A program made the position numbers and the translations under genes. Below are positions 50,061-62,199 of a stretch of DNA of 64,000 nucleotides, piece by piece. Source of the DNA: Episyrphus balteatus (Eukaryota; Arthropoda; Insecta; Diptera; Syrphidae); the NCBI RefSeq assembly GCF_945859705.1, contig NC_079137.1, forward strand, positions 34,407,554 through 34,471,553. Reading direction: 5' to 3'. The notes beneath the pieces are model-generated. The model was not told the DNA's origin. It made no database searches and saw nothing but the letters and a program-made list of their open reading frames with translations. The stretch's first letter is position 1, and every line of letters starts with the position of its first letter.

Positions 50061-52667
50061 CACACTGGGTGCCAAATGTCAAAAAATATCCTTTATTTAT
50101 CGGTAACCTATTAACAAAATTCTAATGAATGCTTTTCAGTTTCTCAGTTTATATTGAATTACTGAATTTCCCCGAGGCAGGATCAGATATTCACTTAAGG
50201 GACTTAGAGAGTATCAAACACTTTTGGATCCCTTAATTCATGTTCCAAAATGGCAAACCAAACACGACACAAACCATTCACTTTTTTAATTGAATATGCT
50301 TAAAACCCCAAAAGCTAATAATTCTGCTCTTCGTTTCATCTTCAAAAATTCTCATATTTTTTCCTTCCATCATAGTCTTTTCTCTCTTCAAAGCAATTTT
50401 CATGTTTGTTTTCGTAAAATTCCACAAAACTGCAAAATTTTGCAGCAAACTTATAACACCTCCTATATATCACATCATCACAAACATTTTTGGCATAGCT
50501 AACTGCTTTTCATCGTTCGAGAATAGATTAAACTGACTTGGACCAGCTTGTCCTTTCCAAACGGACCGGACGACGTATATATCTCTCGTCACTTGCAGAC
50601 AAAGGTACTAAATATGATGGAATACGTAATTTGAATTCACCCTGCAGTCTGTAGATGCATGCATATTGCACACACAAAAAGGAGATTTACTATACACCAA
50701 TCCAAAGAAAGAGCTGAAGAAGAGCAATCCAATAGCACAGAGGCAGAAAAGCAAACGTCCCCGAACAACAGATTATTCATTGTTAATTACTGGTTCCGAC
50801 AGGAACATCCATTCCATATAGACTCAGTTTTGCAGAGAGGACATTCTAACAGTAGGACAAAATAAGTGGCTGGAATACTGAAATTCAATTCTATTGTTAC
50901 TGCTTTTAACTCCTAAATGGAAATCTATACATCTTAGCAAGTATTGACATACTTGTCAAAACCCTTTTTTCCTCCTTGAAAAACTAGAATTTTTGTTACA
51001 AAATTGTTATGTAAGGACTGATGTTTAATCTTCCAAACTTTATTAATAATTGCAAATTATTTCATTAAAACAAGATACCAGTTAGAACTTTCAAAAATTA
51101 TTCCTCATTTTTCATGCCATTTGCTTTACTGTGGGGCCAGAAAATGCGAGAGAATGTGTTGGAACTTTATGAATTTACAAACTCCTCTTTTCTAAGAGGG
51201 GGTTTGAAATAATACCCTTATAGAGTTTTGTTGCTTTTGGTTAAAAGTTTCATTCGAAAATTACCAGCTGGTGCAGTCGGGTCGTTTATTCTCGAATTGC
51301 TACTCTCCTGGCAAATGGCCAACCCAATATAACTAACCAAAAACGAAACGTTATAACTTAAAGCGAATATACGCTTTATTGCTGCGTTCGGAACAATGAT
51401 GTCGCCAAAATGTTTACATAGTAATGAGTTACTACTTTTTACAAGAATGTATTGATAATGTTTTTATATCATTTTTACAATATTGAAATAGAATCAAAGA
51501 GTAAAATAATATAACTTATAAATTCACAATCCATAAAATTAAAGTCGACATTTTAAACGAGAAATTTTAAAATTCTGTATGCAATTTGACAGATTTTTCA
51601 TTTTTAATTCTTTTATTTAAATAAAAAGTTGACTAATGCAATTTAAAAAGAAACAACAATTTGTAAGATGAATTAAGGTTAAAAGTTTCTAGTCGATTAG
51701 TTGCTCGTATTTTAGAGTTGTTACCCGACTTTTTGTATTTACAAGAGAATTACTCTTGTCTGATGTATGTTTTAGCCTTTAACTCAATCAAATTTTTGTA
51801 GGCTTAAATCAACCCAATTATTTTATTTATTTACTTTTTTTTCATTATCTAGGCTTTTGTTTGACATTCTAATCATTTTCTAAATTGACCAAGCTACAAA
51901 GATATTATGACAAATTTAGTTATGTGCGATGTGACAATTTTTCCTTTAAAATAGGGTTGCCATAAAGAAGTTAAGATACTAAAATTCGCAACCCAATTTT
52001 TTTATTTTCAGTATCATTAAAAAAAACTCATTTAATCAAATATTGTTGACATAAACCAAATTCTGAGCTGCCAAAAGATGGTATTTCATCATTTTTACAG
52101 TTTGGCCCATTAAATTTGGGAAACATAGCAGAATAAAATCTACATGTCAGTTTGTATATACTGTGCTACATATTTTAACATTAATAGCTTTTATAAGGTC
52201 GTAAACAAGATGTAGCAGGAGGAGGGTAGTTTTTATTAATTTTTTAAAATAATTTTTTTTAAGCTATTTTGATGATAAATCTAACTGCCTACAAAAAGTG
52301 TCTAGTATTAAATACTCAAACTCGGTTTAGTTTACGAATAGTTGAATAGTGAGAAATGCATAAAGGAATTTAGTTTAAATCAGTGCCTTAACGCTAGAAT
52401 AACACTCAAAAAAAATATTCGGGCGCAGAACTTTTACTTTTTATAAGGCTTGTCGCACTTTTTATTTTATTACATCATCCCCGAAATTTGAATTTAGAAA
52501 CATACAAGATTTTTTCACAGCTGGGTCGCACGAACTTGCTCTTAGAGTTCAAGATCAAATATCATCATATGACACATGTTTTCAAGGTATTTTTTGATGC
52601 TGAATCCAATGACATAAAAATAAAGTCAATACGATTGCTCTAAGTTATTGCCGATTAAAAACAAGGG

Positions 52668-53523
52668 TGCTTGTTTTTTGACTTCAACAAGTAAAATATA
52701 ACCGAAACCCATGTGAAAAACATGCCTTCGGGAAGAAGGTTTAAGATAAAGCAGGGACAAAGGATTCATAAAGTTCTTAAAATTATTTTTGGTGAAAGGG
52801 TGTTTTTTTGATGGGTTAAGTTGTGTGTGAGGAAGGTATCATAACAGCTGACTTAAGTTTTACTAATTTATTACTTTTTAAAACTTGATGTAAATGTTTT
52901 GGTTGGTATAAGAATTAAGAATCTATAAAGTGTACAAAATTATCTTGAGTGAAAGGGTGTTTTTTTTTAAGAAATGATGAAATTCGGAATTAGTACCACA
53001 AAAACGAAATAAAAAGAAAGGTAGGCCTAAAAACTCCTGGTACAAGCAAATGCAAAAACACCAGCATTCAGTTGGCCTCAGAAACGGAACAATACAAAAC
53101 CGGGAGGCTTGCCGCCGATTTCTGAGGTCAACCCGGCGAACCCCACAGGCGGATCACTAGTGTGAAGCAGTAACGTGGGAAGGTTATGATCCCCTCGACA
53201 TCGAGATCATAACAGCGCCGAGAAAAAGGAAGAAGAAGTACCACAAAAACTAGGAAAAAATTATTACACCAATGAAAATTGGTAAAAATGTTTCATTTAT
53301 AACAGAAACCAAGAACCCAAAAAGTCTATACAAATATTTTAGGTTAAAGGGTGTTTTTTTGGGAAATAGGGAAAAATCCCCGATAAGTCCGTTAAAATGG
53401 TATAAATGGTACCCTTACGAAATCCTGCTTTATCTTAAACCTTCATCCCGAATTTTATTAGTGGAGCATGTTTTTCACATGGGTTTCGGTTATATTTTAC
53501 TTGTTGAAGTCAAAAAACAAGCA
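52668..53523. mobile_element. Foldback/MITE element with a retro-insertion inside
   Basis: The left arm (about 52668-52755) and right arm (about 53424-53523) are inverted copies: CTTGTTTTTTGACTTCAACA, AGTAAAATATAACCGAAACC, CATGTGAAAAACATG and AAGGTTTAAGATAAAGCAGG appear on one side and complemented on the other. The right arm has a few extra bases between the last two blocks. Between the arms a block ending in GAAAGGGTGTTTTTTT occurs three times in direct orientation (near 52796, 52951 and 53346). I did not find a clear target duplication or exact outer ends. The 93-codon frame across the right arm resembles no known protein. Confidence 0.65.
53006..53236 (+). mobile_element. 231-bp structured SINE-like retro-insertion
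   Basis: It is flanked by a perfect 14-bp duplication, AGTACCACAAAAAC (52992-53005 and 53237-53250). That length is typical of target-primed retrotransposition and too long for most DNA transposons. The insert is much more GC-rich than its surroundings and forms two hairpins: CCTCAGAAACGG with CCGATTTCTGAGG (53076-53087, 53115-53127), and GTTATGATC with GATCATAAC (53183-53191, 53205-53213). It ends in a purine run GAAAAAGGAAGAAGA, read here as the 3' tail, which sets the strand. I see no convincing Pol III boxes, so it may be a short non-autonomous derivative or truncated end of a non-LTR element instead of a tRNA SINE. Confidence 0.75.
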
Positions 53524-53955
53524 GGTAACCTATTTTTTGTGCAAACGAATTAATTCCAAAAACTCCTCTACTACATACCAATTTTGAACTTAATCGACCC
53601 TTTTTTTAGGCAGTAGCTCCTTATACAGACCGACAGACATCCTGACAGAATGACTGATGGACACACGAGCTTTCGAGACCCACTTTTTTTGCATTCTCTA
53701 TCATCTCAAACGTAATGTCATGTGTGATTGTGATTTCAGCTTTTTTTTACGTATGCATAACTTGATATACAGAAAGAATGTGTTAAAAGCTAGAGGGTGC
53801 AGGTTAAGACAAGAAAAAAGTCGTATGGAGTAATTATGTACTTAATTATATAAAATTTTGGAAAAAATAAATTCGAAGTTTTTTTTGTTATTTTTTTTTC
53901 AAAATTTTGACTTTGAATATGAATATGATAAAAGACGATGTTAAGTATAGAATGT

Positions 53956-54039
53956 ACCTATATCGCAAGTAAAAAATATTTTAGCAGTTTTATCGCAACC
54001 TATATTGCAAGTAAAAAATATTTTAGCAGTTTTATCGCA
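53956..54039. repeat. Two-copy tandem repeat, 42-bp period
   Basis: ACCTATATCGCAAGTAAAAA followed by ATATTTTAGCAGTTTTATCG is present twice in succession, with one difference (ATATCG versus ATATTG). Near-identity implies a recent local duplication. Confidence 0.9.
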
Positions 54040-54219
54040 AGTTCGTAATATTAAGGGTTTTATTTTGGTTTCAGTTGCGATGTGGCTGTGAACTCAACAA
54101 CTGTTGTCCTATTTTTGATCAATGTCACGAGGTTACCGTTTTCGATTATTTTTTTTTTTTGTCTATTATTCTAAGATCCGGAGTGAATTACCTACTAACT
54201 GCCGTCGAAAAAAAAGTAA

Positions 54220-56050
54220 TGAAAACGACAGCCCTGCTTTAAATTCTGTTGATTTTTTGAATATTTTTTAAATTGCAATTGGTTTTGGCTGATGGTTCTC
54301 ATATAAGTGCCAATTCTAAAGTTCGCTCGCGCGACATTAAATTAATTAAGCCAAAGAGTGATGAGGTACCATTTGGTGGAGTTGGATGCGGCAGTGGTGT
54401 TAGCTGTGACGTACCATCATATATTTCAATGTTTCGTTCAATCATCATCATCATCCACAGCCAACACCCAACCAAAACCAAACCAACCAAGCAACGAATG
54501 CGGCCAAACTTTTTAAGTCCTTGCAAATCGAGTTTATTTTGTTTTTAATTAAAAAGGGAATAAATCTCCGCACCGAATGATAAATACACAAGGATAAGTT
54601 ACACCCATTGTTTCAGGGATGCGAGATGTCGATTTCGATGTCGACGTCGACATTGTCGTCGTTGTCGTCGTTCAATTCGTTTATGTTGCTGCTGCTGTTA
54701 CTGTTCCTTTCAGCCAACAACCAACATTATTCTCGATAATTGAAAACAATGACTTTTGTCTGTTAACAAACAAAAATTCGTTTGCTGTATATTATTTGTT
54801 TTGTTTTGTTTGGTTTTTTTTGTTTTTTTTTGTTTTGTTTTATGTTTTGTGGCATTTGCTGACTTGACAATTGTTTTACACCCGAGATTAGTTGGCCATC
54901 ATAAGGGAACACAATCCAGAACTATGGTCTTGTGCATTGAAAACAGACAGCCACACGTTTGTTATTCCCAACGAGTAGGTACCAGCAGCAGCCAGGAGGA
55001 CCAGCAACAGAAAGTCCAGCTACTGTAGCTGTGACCGGCTCAGCAGACAAACGAGACAATTTTAATATTTATAAGTTCGGAAACATTGTTGAACATGTGT
55101 TTGGACAACAATCCAATCCAATTCACACCCGATTCAAATTGCACACGCTTGCTTGCTTGCTCGCTTCCCAGTTTGCCAGTTGCTGCTCTGGGGGAATATT
55201 TTCGTGAATATTTTACCTGAAGAGCTCCTGAAGGATTCGCAGCAACAGCAGCACCAGGCCAATTCAAATTGAATTTCTTTTTCCAACGAGGTGCTGAACC
55301 TGACAGAAGAATTGAGGCGGCAATATCACAACGAACAAAAAAAAATACACAAAACAAACCACAACCCTGAGATCTCCCACTAAAGAACGCAGATTGCATA
55401 TAAATCCAAATGCCTGCGCATGCCAATAGGTCTAGCTGCTTTTGCTGCTGCTGCTGCTGCTTCGACTTGCTCCTCTCCGATCACACACATCAGAGATATA
55501 CAGATACGGGCTACAGATTATGTGTTGCAATTCGTTTTGCGCCAAATCAGTTTGGCAGCAGCCAAGCAAGCAAAAGCGCGGGCCGAGGGCGGCTCTGCGC
55601 GCAAACTCCTCTTAAATTCGCCGCTTTACCAATTGTTCTTGTTATCCCAAGTCGACAAGGATTAACCGATGCGTTTCTAACCCTTTAACACCTTTGTAGC
55701 CGATGATTCTTTTCAGGTGCTGAGAGAGCGAAGCAGACTTTTGGATGGTGCTGATGATGTTCGGCGGGGCGGCGCGGGGCGGTACGGTATGGTGGAGCTG
55801 TTTGCTTCTACTTATTGGCGGTTACACGCAACAACGCCAATATTGTGTGTCTTGTTTAGCGTCGTCGGTCGACAGGGCAAAACAGAAGCCGAAAGGTAGG
55901 ACACGTGATGCTATGACCGGGTAGCTTTACCTTCTGCTGTTGTTGTTTTTGTTTAAGCAAATACCCAAACGAAGGGAAACAACATGCAATGGAATCTTTG
56001 GACAAAGGTTGCAGAGCATCATCAGTACCTAGAGGTAACCATTCCCATAT
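54220..56050. other. Balanced-composition island 8 (bs intron)
   Basis: The largest island in the bs intron. It holds GTCGACGTCGACATTGTCG (54642), a (CTG)n run (55443-55460) and GGCGGGGCGGCGCGGGGCGG (55763-55782), the most GC-rich spot in the window. Overlapping frames of up to 128 codons are open on both strands without recognisable domains. Candidate enhancer, or an alternative promoter or non-coding exon. Confidence 0.35.
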
Positions 56051-56599
56051 ATTCTAATTTCTGTTTTATTTCATTTTCTGTGTGAAGAGTTGCTTCTAGA
56101 GGCTAGAAAGACGATTGTCTCTAGGAATTGAATAAAAAAAAAACCATTTTCCAGTTCAAACATCGATGTAGGTAGGGTATTTGAGAGATGTTCGAATGTG
56201 GCATGAGGAATTTGTGCGATCTCGCCTCGTTTGTCGGCGACATTGAATATATGCACGTGACAAGAGGCATGGAAATATTTTACTAAGGAAGTTTTGTTTT
56301 TTATTCTTTGGAAATATTTTTTGTTTAATTGAAAAGGATAAAATACGATTTCGAGGGAAGTGCACCTGAAATTAAAGAAGATACATATAATATATCTAAC
56401 GAAATTTAAAACCAGCAATAGTTGTCATTTAGCTGGAAAATTTGGTCTGGTTTTTGTGTTAAAGATATTGCGTTTTGGAAGATTCCTTAAAAATATAACC
56501 TAAAAACAAGCTGATTCCACATTAAATTAAACAGATTTCTGCATGTTTTTTTTTCCAAAATGACTTCTTTCATAAGTTTAGCGGACCAGCCTTTTTAAT

Positions 56600-56990
56600 T
56601 TTTTGAATGCGCAAACTAAAAAGAAATCCACTTAATTTAAGCGGAAAATTATCTTATTTTTATGTGAAATCATTTTAGTAAAAAAAAAAAAAAATGCCAG
56701 CCACTTGGATCCAACCTAAAATTGTTGGGTCACTAGGTGAGTGCTTTACTATCAAGGTATCTCGCTATTGGAAATAAGTATGATAAATTGTAGGTAACTA
56801 AAGCTGAAGCCTGACGATAATTTTTAAAATTTTATTTTTAGTCGGTTTTTTTAAGATCAAAAGCCATATTTAAATGAAATGAAGATCACCTTAAATTTAA
56901 CAGAATTTAAGCGGATTCCACTTGTTTTAAGCGGAAATCGTATTGTTTTAAGAGAGTGTGATTTAAGGTGGGAATCATCTTATTTCAGTG
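56600..56990. repeat. TTTAAGCGGA repeat cluster
   Basis: AATCCACTTAATTTAAGCGG, AATTTAAGCGGATTCCACTT and GTTTTAAGCGGAAATCGT recur in direct orientation on both sides of a tRNA-like segment. This could be two copies of one degenerate repeat or the arms of an eroded element. Confidence 0.35.
56687..56775 (-). repeat. Degenerate tRNA-like sequence with poly(T) end
   Basis: On the minus strand GCGAGATACCTTGATAGTAA, then AGCACTC, is box-A-like; TTTTAGGTTGGATCCAAGTG is box-B-like; and the unit ends in about 14 T, like a Pol III terminator. The anticodon and T stems do not pair fully, so it is not a working tRNA. Flanking TTTAAGCGGA words (56640, 56900, 56930) suggest a larger repeat context. Confidence 0.35.
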
Positions 56991-57594
56991 TCCTGTTTTT
57001 TTCCAGGCGTAATATTAAAATGTATAAACATTTTCAGAACCCTAAGTTTTTTGATTTTTTTTTTAATATTTAATTTTTTTTTTTTGACAAATCAATTAGC
57101 TGAAAACTATCGATAATTTTTTTTTTATTTTTGTTTTAATGTCAAATAATAATTTCTTAAGAACGATAAACCAAATTTTTTTGAAAAATGTTTGAAAGTT
57201 TTTATATAAAAAACAAAAGAAGACAGCTAAAAAAACCGTTTATTCAATTTTCAAAAAAAAACCCTTAAAATTCTTTGGCGTACAAGAAATTAGATGACGT
57301 ACAAAGTTTGGAGATTAAGATATTTTGAAAAGGTGTTTTGGTTATTTAAACACTTTTTAATGATTTTTTACATTTTTTGTGAAATCAATGATGAAAATAA
57401 AAAATGAAAACTTTTGTTTAATTAATGTTATTTTTTTTTTAATTGTAGATAATTTAAAGGACTACAATAGTATTTTGCTTTGTTCGCACCGTTTGCAAAA
57501 TAATAAGACAAGAGTTTGCTAAACAAAACAAACAAAACAATTTCGACTTAATATTATTCATTTTTTATTTGTTTAAACAAAAAGAATGTGCACC

Positions 57595-58060
57595 AAATCG
57601 ATAGAAAATCTTGTAAGCAACAATTAATAGCTTTATTTTTCTGCCGTAGGACATCCTGAAGCCGAGTTATTATCAAAAAACGATATTTTTGGGTGTTTTC
57701 GCACCGGTTTTACTTGCGTTCATTTATCAATTCTTCGGCCATCTTTGGTGATAAAGAAATGATTTTTTCTTTAAAATGCTGGAAATTAAAAGGGCTGCAA
57801 AAAAGGTTAAAAAATGTTAATCATAATATAAGCTTTTATCGAAATAAAAACGAAAATGTACTTTTTAACAACTAGATTTGACTTAAACTGGCTGCCATTT
57901 TTTAGTTACTCACTTCAATACAATTAAATTACATTTAAACGATAGAAAATATTATAAGGAAGAGAATGTACCTAGCTATGTTCATTTTTTGGTCTACGAC
58001 ATACTGGAAGCTTAGAAGTAAATTATTTCAAAAAATAAATTTTTGTCAATAACTCCGCTT
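57595..58060. repeat. Two degenerate direct repeats about 340 bp apart
   Basis: CGATAGAAAATCTTGTAAG and later TGCCGTAGGACATCCTGAAGC (57599-57665) are echoed at 57941-58015 by CGATAGAAAATATTATAAGG and GGTCTACGACATACTGGAAGC. Spacing between the blocks is similar in both. Identity is partial, so this is an old duplication at best. Confidence 0.35.
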
Positions 58061-59199
58061 AAAAGAATGATCAGGTGGTGAGGAATTGGGTTTTAAATAT
58101 ACCCCTATCGATCCATGAAATAAAAACTGACCTGACAGTGCCTCTGTGCGCAAGGTTTGGCCCTTTTTTTCCGACGCTTTGACTGGAGTAGTTATTGTTG
58201 GACCTGAATTTTTATGAAGAGGTGATTCAAAAAAACTGTTGACACCGTAAAGGGATCATCTTGATCTGATTTCGAATTTTTTGCTTCCGATACCCAATAC
58301 TTTCTTTTAGTCTCTGGAAACCTTCGGAACACTCAGCCTAAATAAATGCGTGGTTGTATCCATTTTGAAATTTAATAAGTTAGTATAGTACCCCGTTATT
58401 GCAGGGGAATGTTACGTTATTATATCTCAAAAACGTGTAGTCATACATTTTTCTGATTTCTGTTAGAAAATTTGTTCGAAAAATAATTAAATATTCTATT
58501 TCGTTTAATATTTGAATTTTGTATTGTTACAAGTATAGGTACAGTCACAAAATCTACTTCTTCTTACAAAAATACATAATTTGGCTCCAATTTTTTATTT
58601 TTTAGACATTTGTGAATACAAAAGACATAAACTACAGGAATTGTAAACTAAACTATAACAGACAATTTATTTAATCTCCAAAATCTGTGTACAAGAGCCC
58701 ATTTTTTTCTTGTTTTAATGAAAATCATAAAAGTACAGTTCACTAATTCCTTTTATCTTGAACACAAAACACTTTTTATAAATTGAAAAACCATTTTGAG
58801 CCTATAATCCATCTAACAAAAATTATACAAATGTTTACCCCCACAAAAAATATAAAAAAGAAAATCCAATCCTGACATTTATTTACATTAAAAAAAAATA
58901 AAAATAAATATGCAACAGCCTTTTGATTGTACACAACTCTCCTAACCCAATGTGCCAGAAAATCCCCCCAACTAAGCTTCTTATTATTACCCAACTAATG
59001 TACCTATCTTTTTCATTGCACATCGAAAACCAGTCATTCCGAATTAAATATTAAGCCGACATTTGCATTGTCGCTCTGTTCTCTCTTATAAAAGAGTTCC
59101 AATCCAATCTGTATAATAATGAATTTATTTAAAAAAAAAAAAAAAACACTAAAAACGGAAATAAAAAATAAAGGAAAAATACGAGAAAAACATCATAAA

Positions 59200-59800
59200 A
59201 TAGTGCCTCCACCCTCTCTCTCTAGTGAGTTGTCCTTCAAGCAACCAAAACCACAGCAACGAAAATAAAAACAAAAGTGGATCTGGGGGAATATAATATC
59301 TTCTCTGGTAACTCACAAGCTCCAGGATTTCTGACCAACAAAAACGAAAAAAAAAAAAGAAAAAAACAATTGCTATGTACCATTAAAATATTATTGCTAA
59401 GTGGGCATGTAATCTGGCATTGGTGATGCTCTGCCGTTATCATCATCACCATCTCTCTTGCATATCTCGTGGTTAGGGTGTTCCATTTCCATTCCTCAGT
59501 TGAGCTGTGCGAGTGCGAGTTGCGACCGGATGGTAGAGTTTCACAGGAGGAACACCGCCGCGCACCACCCGCCAAATTATTCATGGTTATATTTCCGGAA
59601 TGCGGATTTTCCTGCGAGATGCTACCTTCCGGTTTCGCATCATCGTCATCACCATCATCATCATCAGCATCATCGTCATCGTCATCGTCGACTTCGTTTT
59701 TATCGTCGTCGTAGAGTCCTTGCGTTGCTGTTGGTTTGGTTCGTTGGGTTGATTTGTGCGAAGTTGAAAGCTATATGTGTATGTAATAGCAGTTGCCTTT
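59200..59800. other. Balanced-composition island 9 (bs intron)
   Basis: A compact island with a TCATCATCAGCATCATCGTC-type microsatellite (59638-59712). Two TEAD/Scalloped-like cores, CATTCC (59490-59495) and GGAATG (59597-59602), lie about 100 bp apart. Frames of 81-117 codons follow the microsatellite and are open on both strands. Confidence 0.3.
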
Positions 59801-61393
59801 GCGAATGTTAAAAAGGACTCGATTTATTTTTAATTTTAGGTGTTTTTTTTTTTTTGTTTGCGTTTTACTTCATTTTGTCCTTATAACGTTTTTGCGAAAC
59901 GACGAATTTTATCACGTCAGTAAGACACAAAAATTTATTCGATTCCCTAAATATGCTAGTGTACCTATATGTGTATCATAGCCAGACAGTTGAAATCAAA
60001 TATCTGACATTTTCAAAACATTTGAGTGCAGATAAAGAAAGTTTCAATCAAAAAAATAAGTAAATACTTCAAAAACATCTTTTTCATTTCAGAAAAAAAT
60101 CAGAAGCTGAAGAAAAAATTTCAATTATCCATTAAATATATTTTGGAAATAACTGCATTGTTAATTTCCATCAAACTACTCTACAACATCCAGTGCCAGA
60201 ATTTGCAAGTTTTTAAATCGTTGAATTATTTACGATATCTACATATGAGGAACAATATTATTCGAAGCCGAAAAATTACACGCAATCGTCAATTTCTTCT
60301 AGGAAAACCCTGCAACTTACTTAAAATCAGTTTGTTTTTGGACAAACTGTTTTGCCACTTTTTTAGAAACTTTTATTATACCTACAGCTGCAAATTTCCG
60401 GACCAAAAGTTAGGTGCCTCAAGCAAGACCTTTTTTATTCGAACTAGAATTGAGAACCTTTTTTTGCGATAGTTTTCTTAATTCTACAATCAATAGGAAT
60501 TTGGAAAGTCGATAACACAACTTGAGACTTTTCAAATTCTTCAAGAAATGGGGTATTTTTGTTAATAACAACATCAAACCGGTTCGGTACTGCATGAAAC
60601 TCTGTCAGAGTGAAACCTTAAACATATAGAACGAAATACAGACAGATTGAATTTGAAATTCTAATAGATCTTCGGGAAAGGTTCGTCTGCAACGGAAAAG
60701 TCCTGTAAAAAAAGCGTTTTAAGTGTCGTATCAAAAGTATTTAACAGTTTGTAAGATTATTTTTCCGCGGCGTTTTTTTTTCGGTCTGCTTGAGAACGTC
60801 GAATAAAAAGCTCTAGAGCGGAACTATGTTTCACGAAGTCATATAAATTTCCTCTGAAAAGTCCTGTTTTGTTGCATTTAAATTGTAATATCTTTCGTTC
60901 TAATTTCAACTTTGGAAATTTTTATACATTTTTGAAAACTGCAATAACACGGCAAGTTTGTAAAATAATAAACTAGTATCACACCATACAATTTTTTTTC
61001 GGGATGCTGCTCTGAAATAAAAGTAAGAAATTGAGTTTTTATAAAACATGAAACTGTTAATTAAATTGCAGCAAAATGGCGTATGAAATAAAAAATATTT
61101 TGAGTAATTAATTATTTCTTATTATTAGGCAACGTTTTAGTGGAAGAATTGTAAAAAAACAAAAATCAATTATGAGCGGAGGAAGCAAAATACTGATGCA
61201 AAGTCGGCATTTTCGAAATTTCACAAAAACTGCATTAAATCGAAAACCGTAAGGATTTGGGATGAACAAGTTACCAAATTCTGAGAGCCCTAAGTTGGCC
61301 TATCAGCATATTTCGATTGATCCATTACTTTTGAGACACCCTGTATAGCAAAAGTCGTAAGAACTCAAGGTGGAAAAACGACATAAGTTTAAA

Positions 61394-62090
61394 GGGATCG
61401 GGTCAAAATTCTGGCTTCAAAATTCCGTTTTTCATAATTCTGCTTTTTTACGAAAATTCTGTTTTTCAAAATTCTGCCTTTCAAAATTCAGCTTTTTAAA
61501 ATTCTGCTTTTCAAAATTCTGCCAGCATATTTTTTGAACAAAAAATTCTGCTAATTCTGTTTTTTTTTTTCATAGCAACTTAACTACTTTCCTTACTGTT
61601 TATTGTGTAACTGTCCCAAACATTTGTTATAATGCATCGACTGACGTTCTTATAATTCACATCTATAAACCGTTGAAAACTATTAGAAACTAAAAAGAAA
61701 TATACATATCAACAAAATATTCCTTTCTTAATCAATTTTTCGATAAATTAATAAGTTTCTAATTATTTTTCGAAATTATTTAACATTTTAAACCTTTTCT
61801 TTATATTTTTTCATTTATTGGTTTATCAAACAAACAATGTGATTTATCAATTAAACAATGAACATAAAAATAACTGACAAAGTGAGTAAGTAATCAAATA
61901 AGCAGCGAGAAGATAATTTTACAAAATTCTGCAAAAAATTAAAAAATGGTTTGGAAAATGTTTAAAGCGCGCGTTTTTAAACATTTTCCAAACCCTTTTT
62001 TAATTTTTTGCAGAATTTTGTAAAACAGAATTTTGAAAGCAGAATTTTGAAAAAAGAATTTTGACCCAGGCAGAATTTTGACCCCAACCC
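61394..62090. mobile_element. Foldback (FB-like) element, copy 2, 697 bp
   Basis: Second copy of the element at 12117, with the same termini, internal order and central hairpin. It is flanked by its own perfect 9-bp duplication AAGTTTAAA (61385-61393 and 62091-62099). It is shorter mainly because the right terminal array has only about four CAGAATTTT units against about ten in the other copy, so terminal array length varies between insertions. It lies inside the bs intron, in DNA that itself contains a dispersed GGTGGAAAAACG-type repeat. Internal sequence is close to copy 1 but clearly diverged (small indels near 61700 and 61800), so neither is a very recent copy of the other. Confidence 0.88.
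61923..62019. repeat. Central hairpin of foldback copy 2
   Basis: This is the same hairpin as in the other copy, with arms meeting at the GCGCGCG around 61967-61973. The right arm has AACCCTTTTT where perfect pairing would need AACCATTTTT, and the loop edge differs, so the arms have drifted slightly while pairing is still extensive. Retention of the hairpin in both copies suggests it is an integral part of the element. Confidence 0.85.
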
Positions 62091-62199
62091 AAGTTTAAAT
62101 TTTCAAAAAAAAAATATTTTTGGGGATTTTAGTGGACTTTGAAGTTTTTAGTACACTGTGGTGTATGCGTAACTTTTGTTGGGAATTTTCTGCACACAC

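Larger units (their letters stand above)
49501..54219. other. AT-rich intronic stretch
   Basis: It contains the repeat unit at 49918, the foldback element with its retro-insertion (52668-53523) and the 42-bp tandem repeat. No exon recognised. Confidence 0.5.
56051..59199. other. AT-rich intronic stretch
   Basis: It contains the tRNA-like relic and the TTTAAGCGGA cluster, plus the weak direct repeats at 57595. Nothing coding. Confidence 0.5.

Noticed and set aside
59087..59094. TATAAAAG, a strong TATA-like word
   Set aside because: It is part of a short CTCTTATAAAAGAG palindrome in AT-rich intron DNA, with no initiator or transcript evidence.
59458..59811. 117-codon frame with long His and Arg runs
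   Set aside because: The runs are a translated CATCAT/CGTCGT microsatellite.
60026..60472. 148-codon plus-strand frame
   Set aside because: It opens at GTG, has the Lys/Ile/Phe/Asn-rich composition of translated AT-rich DNA, lies in the bs intron and shows no domain, splice or start context.
61340..61355. GAGACACCCTGTATA, similar to ends seen in insect transposons
   Set aside because: No matching opposite end or target duplication found nearby.
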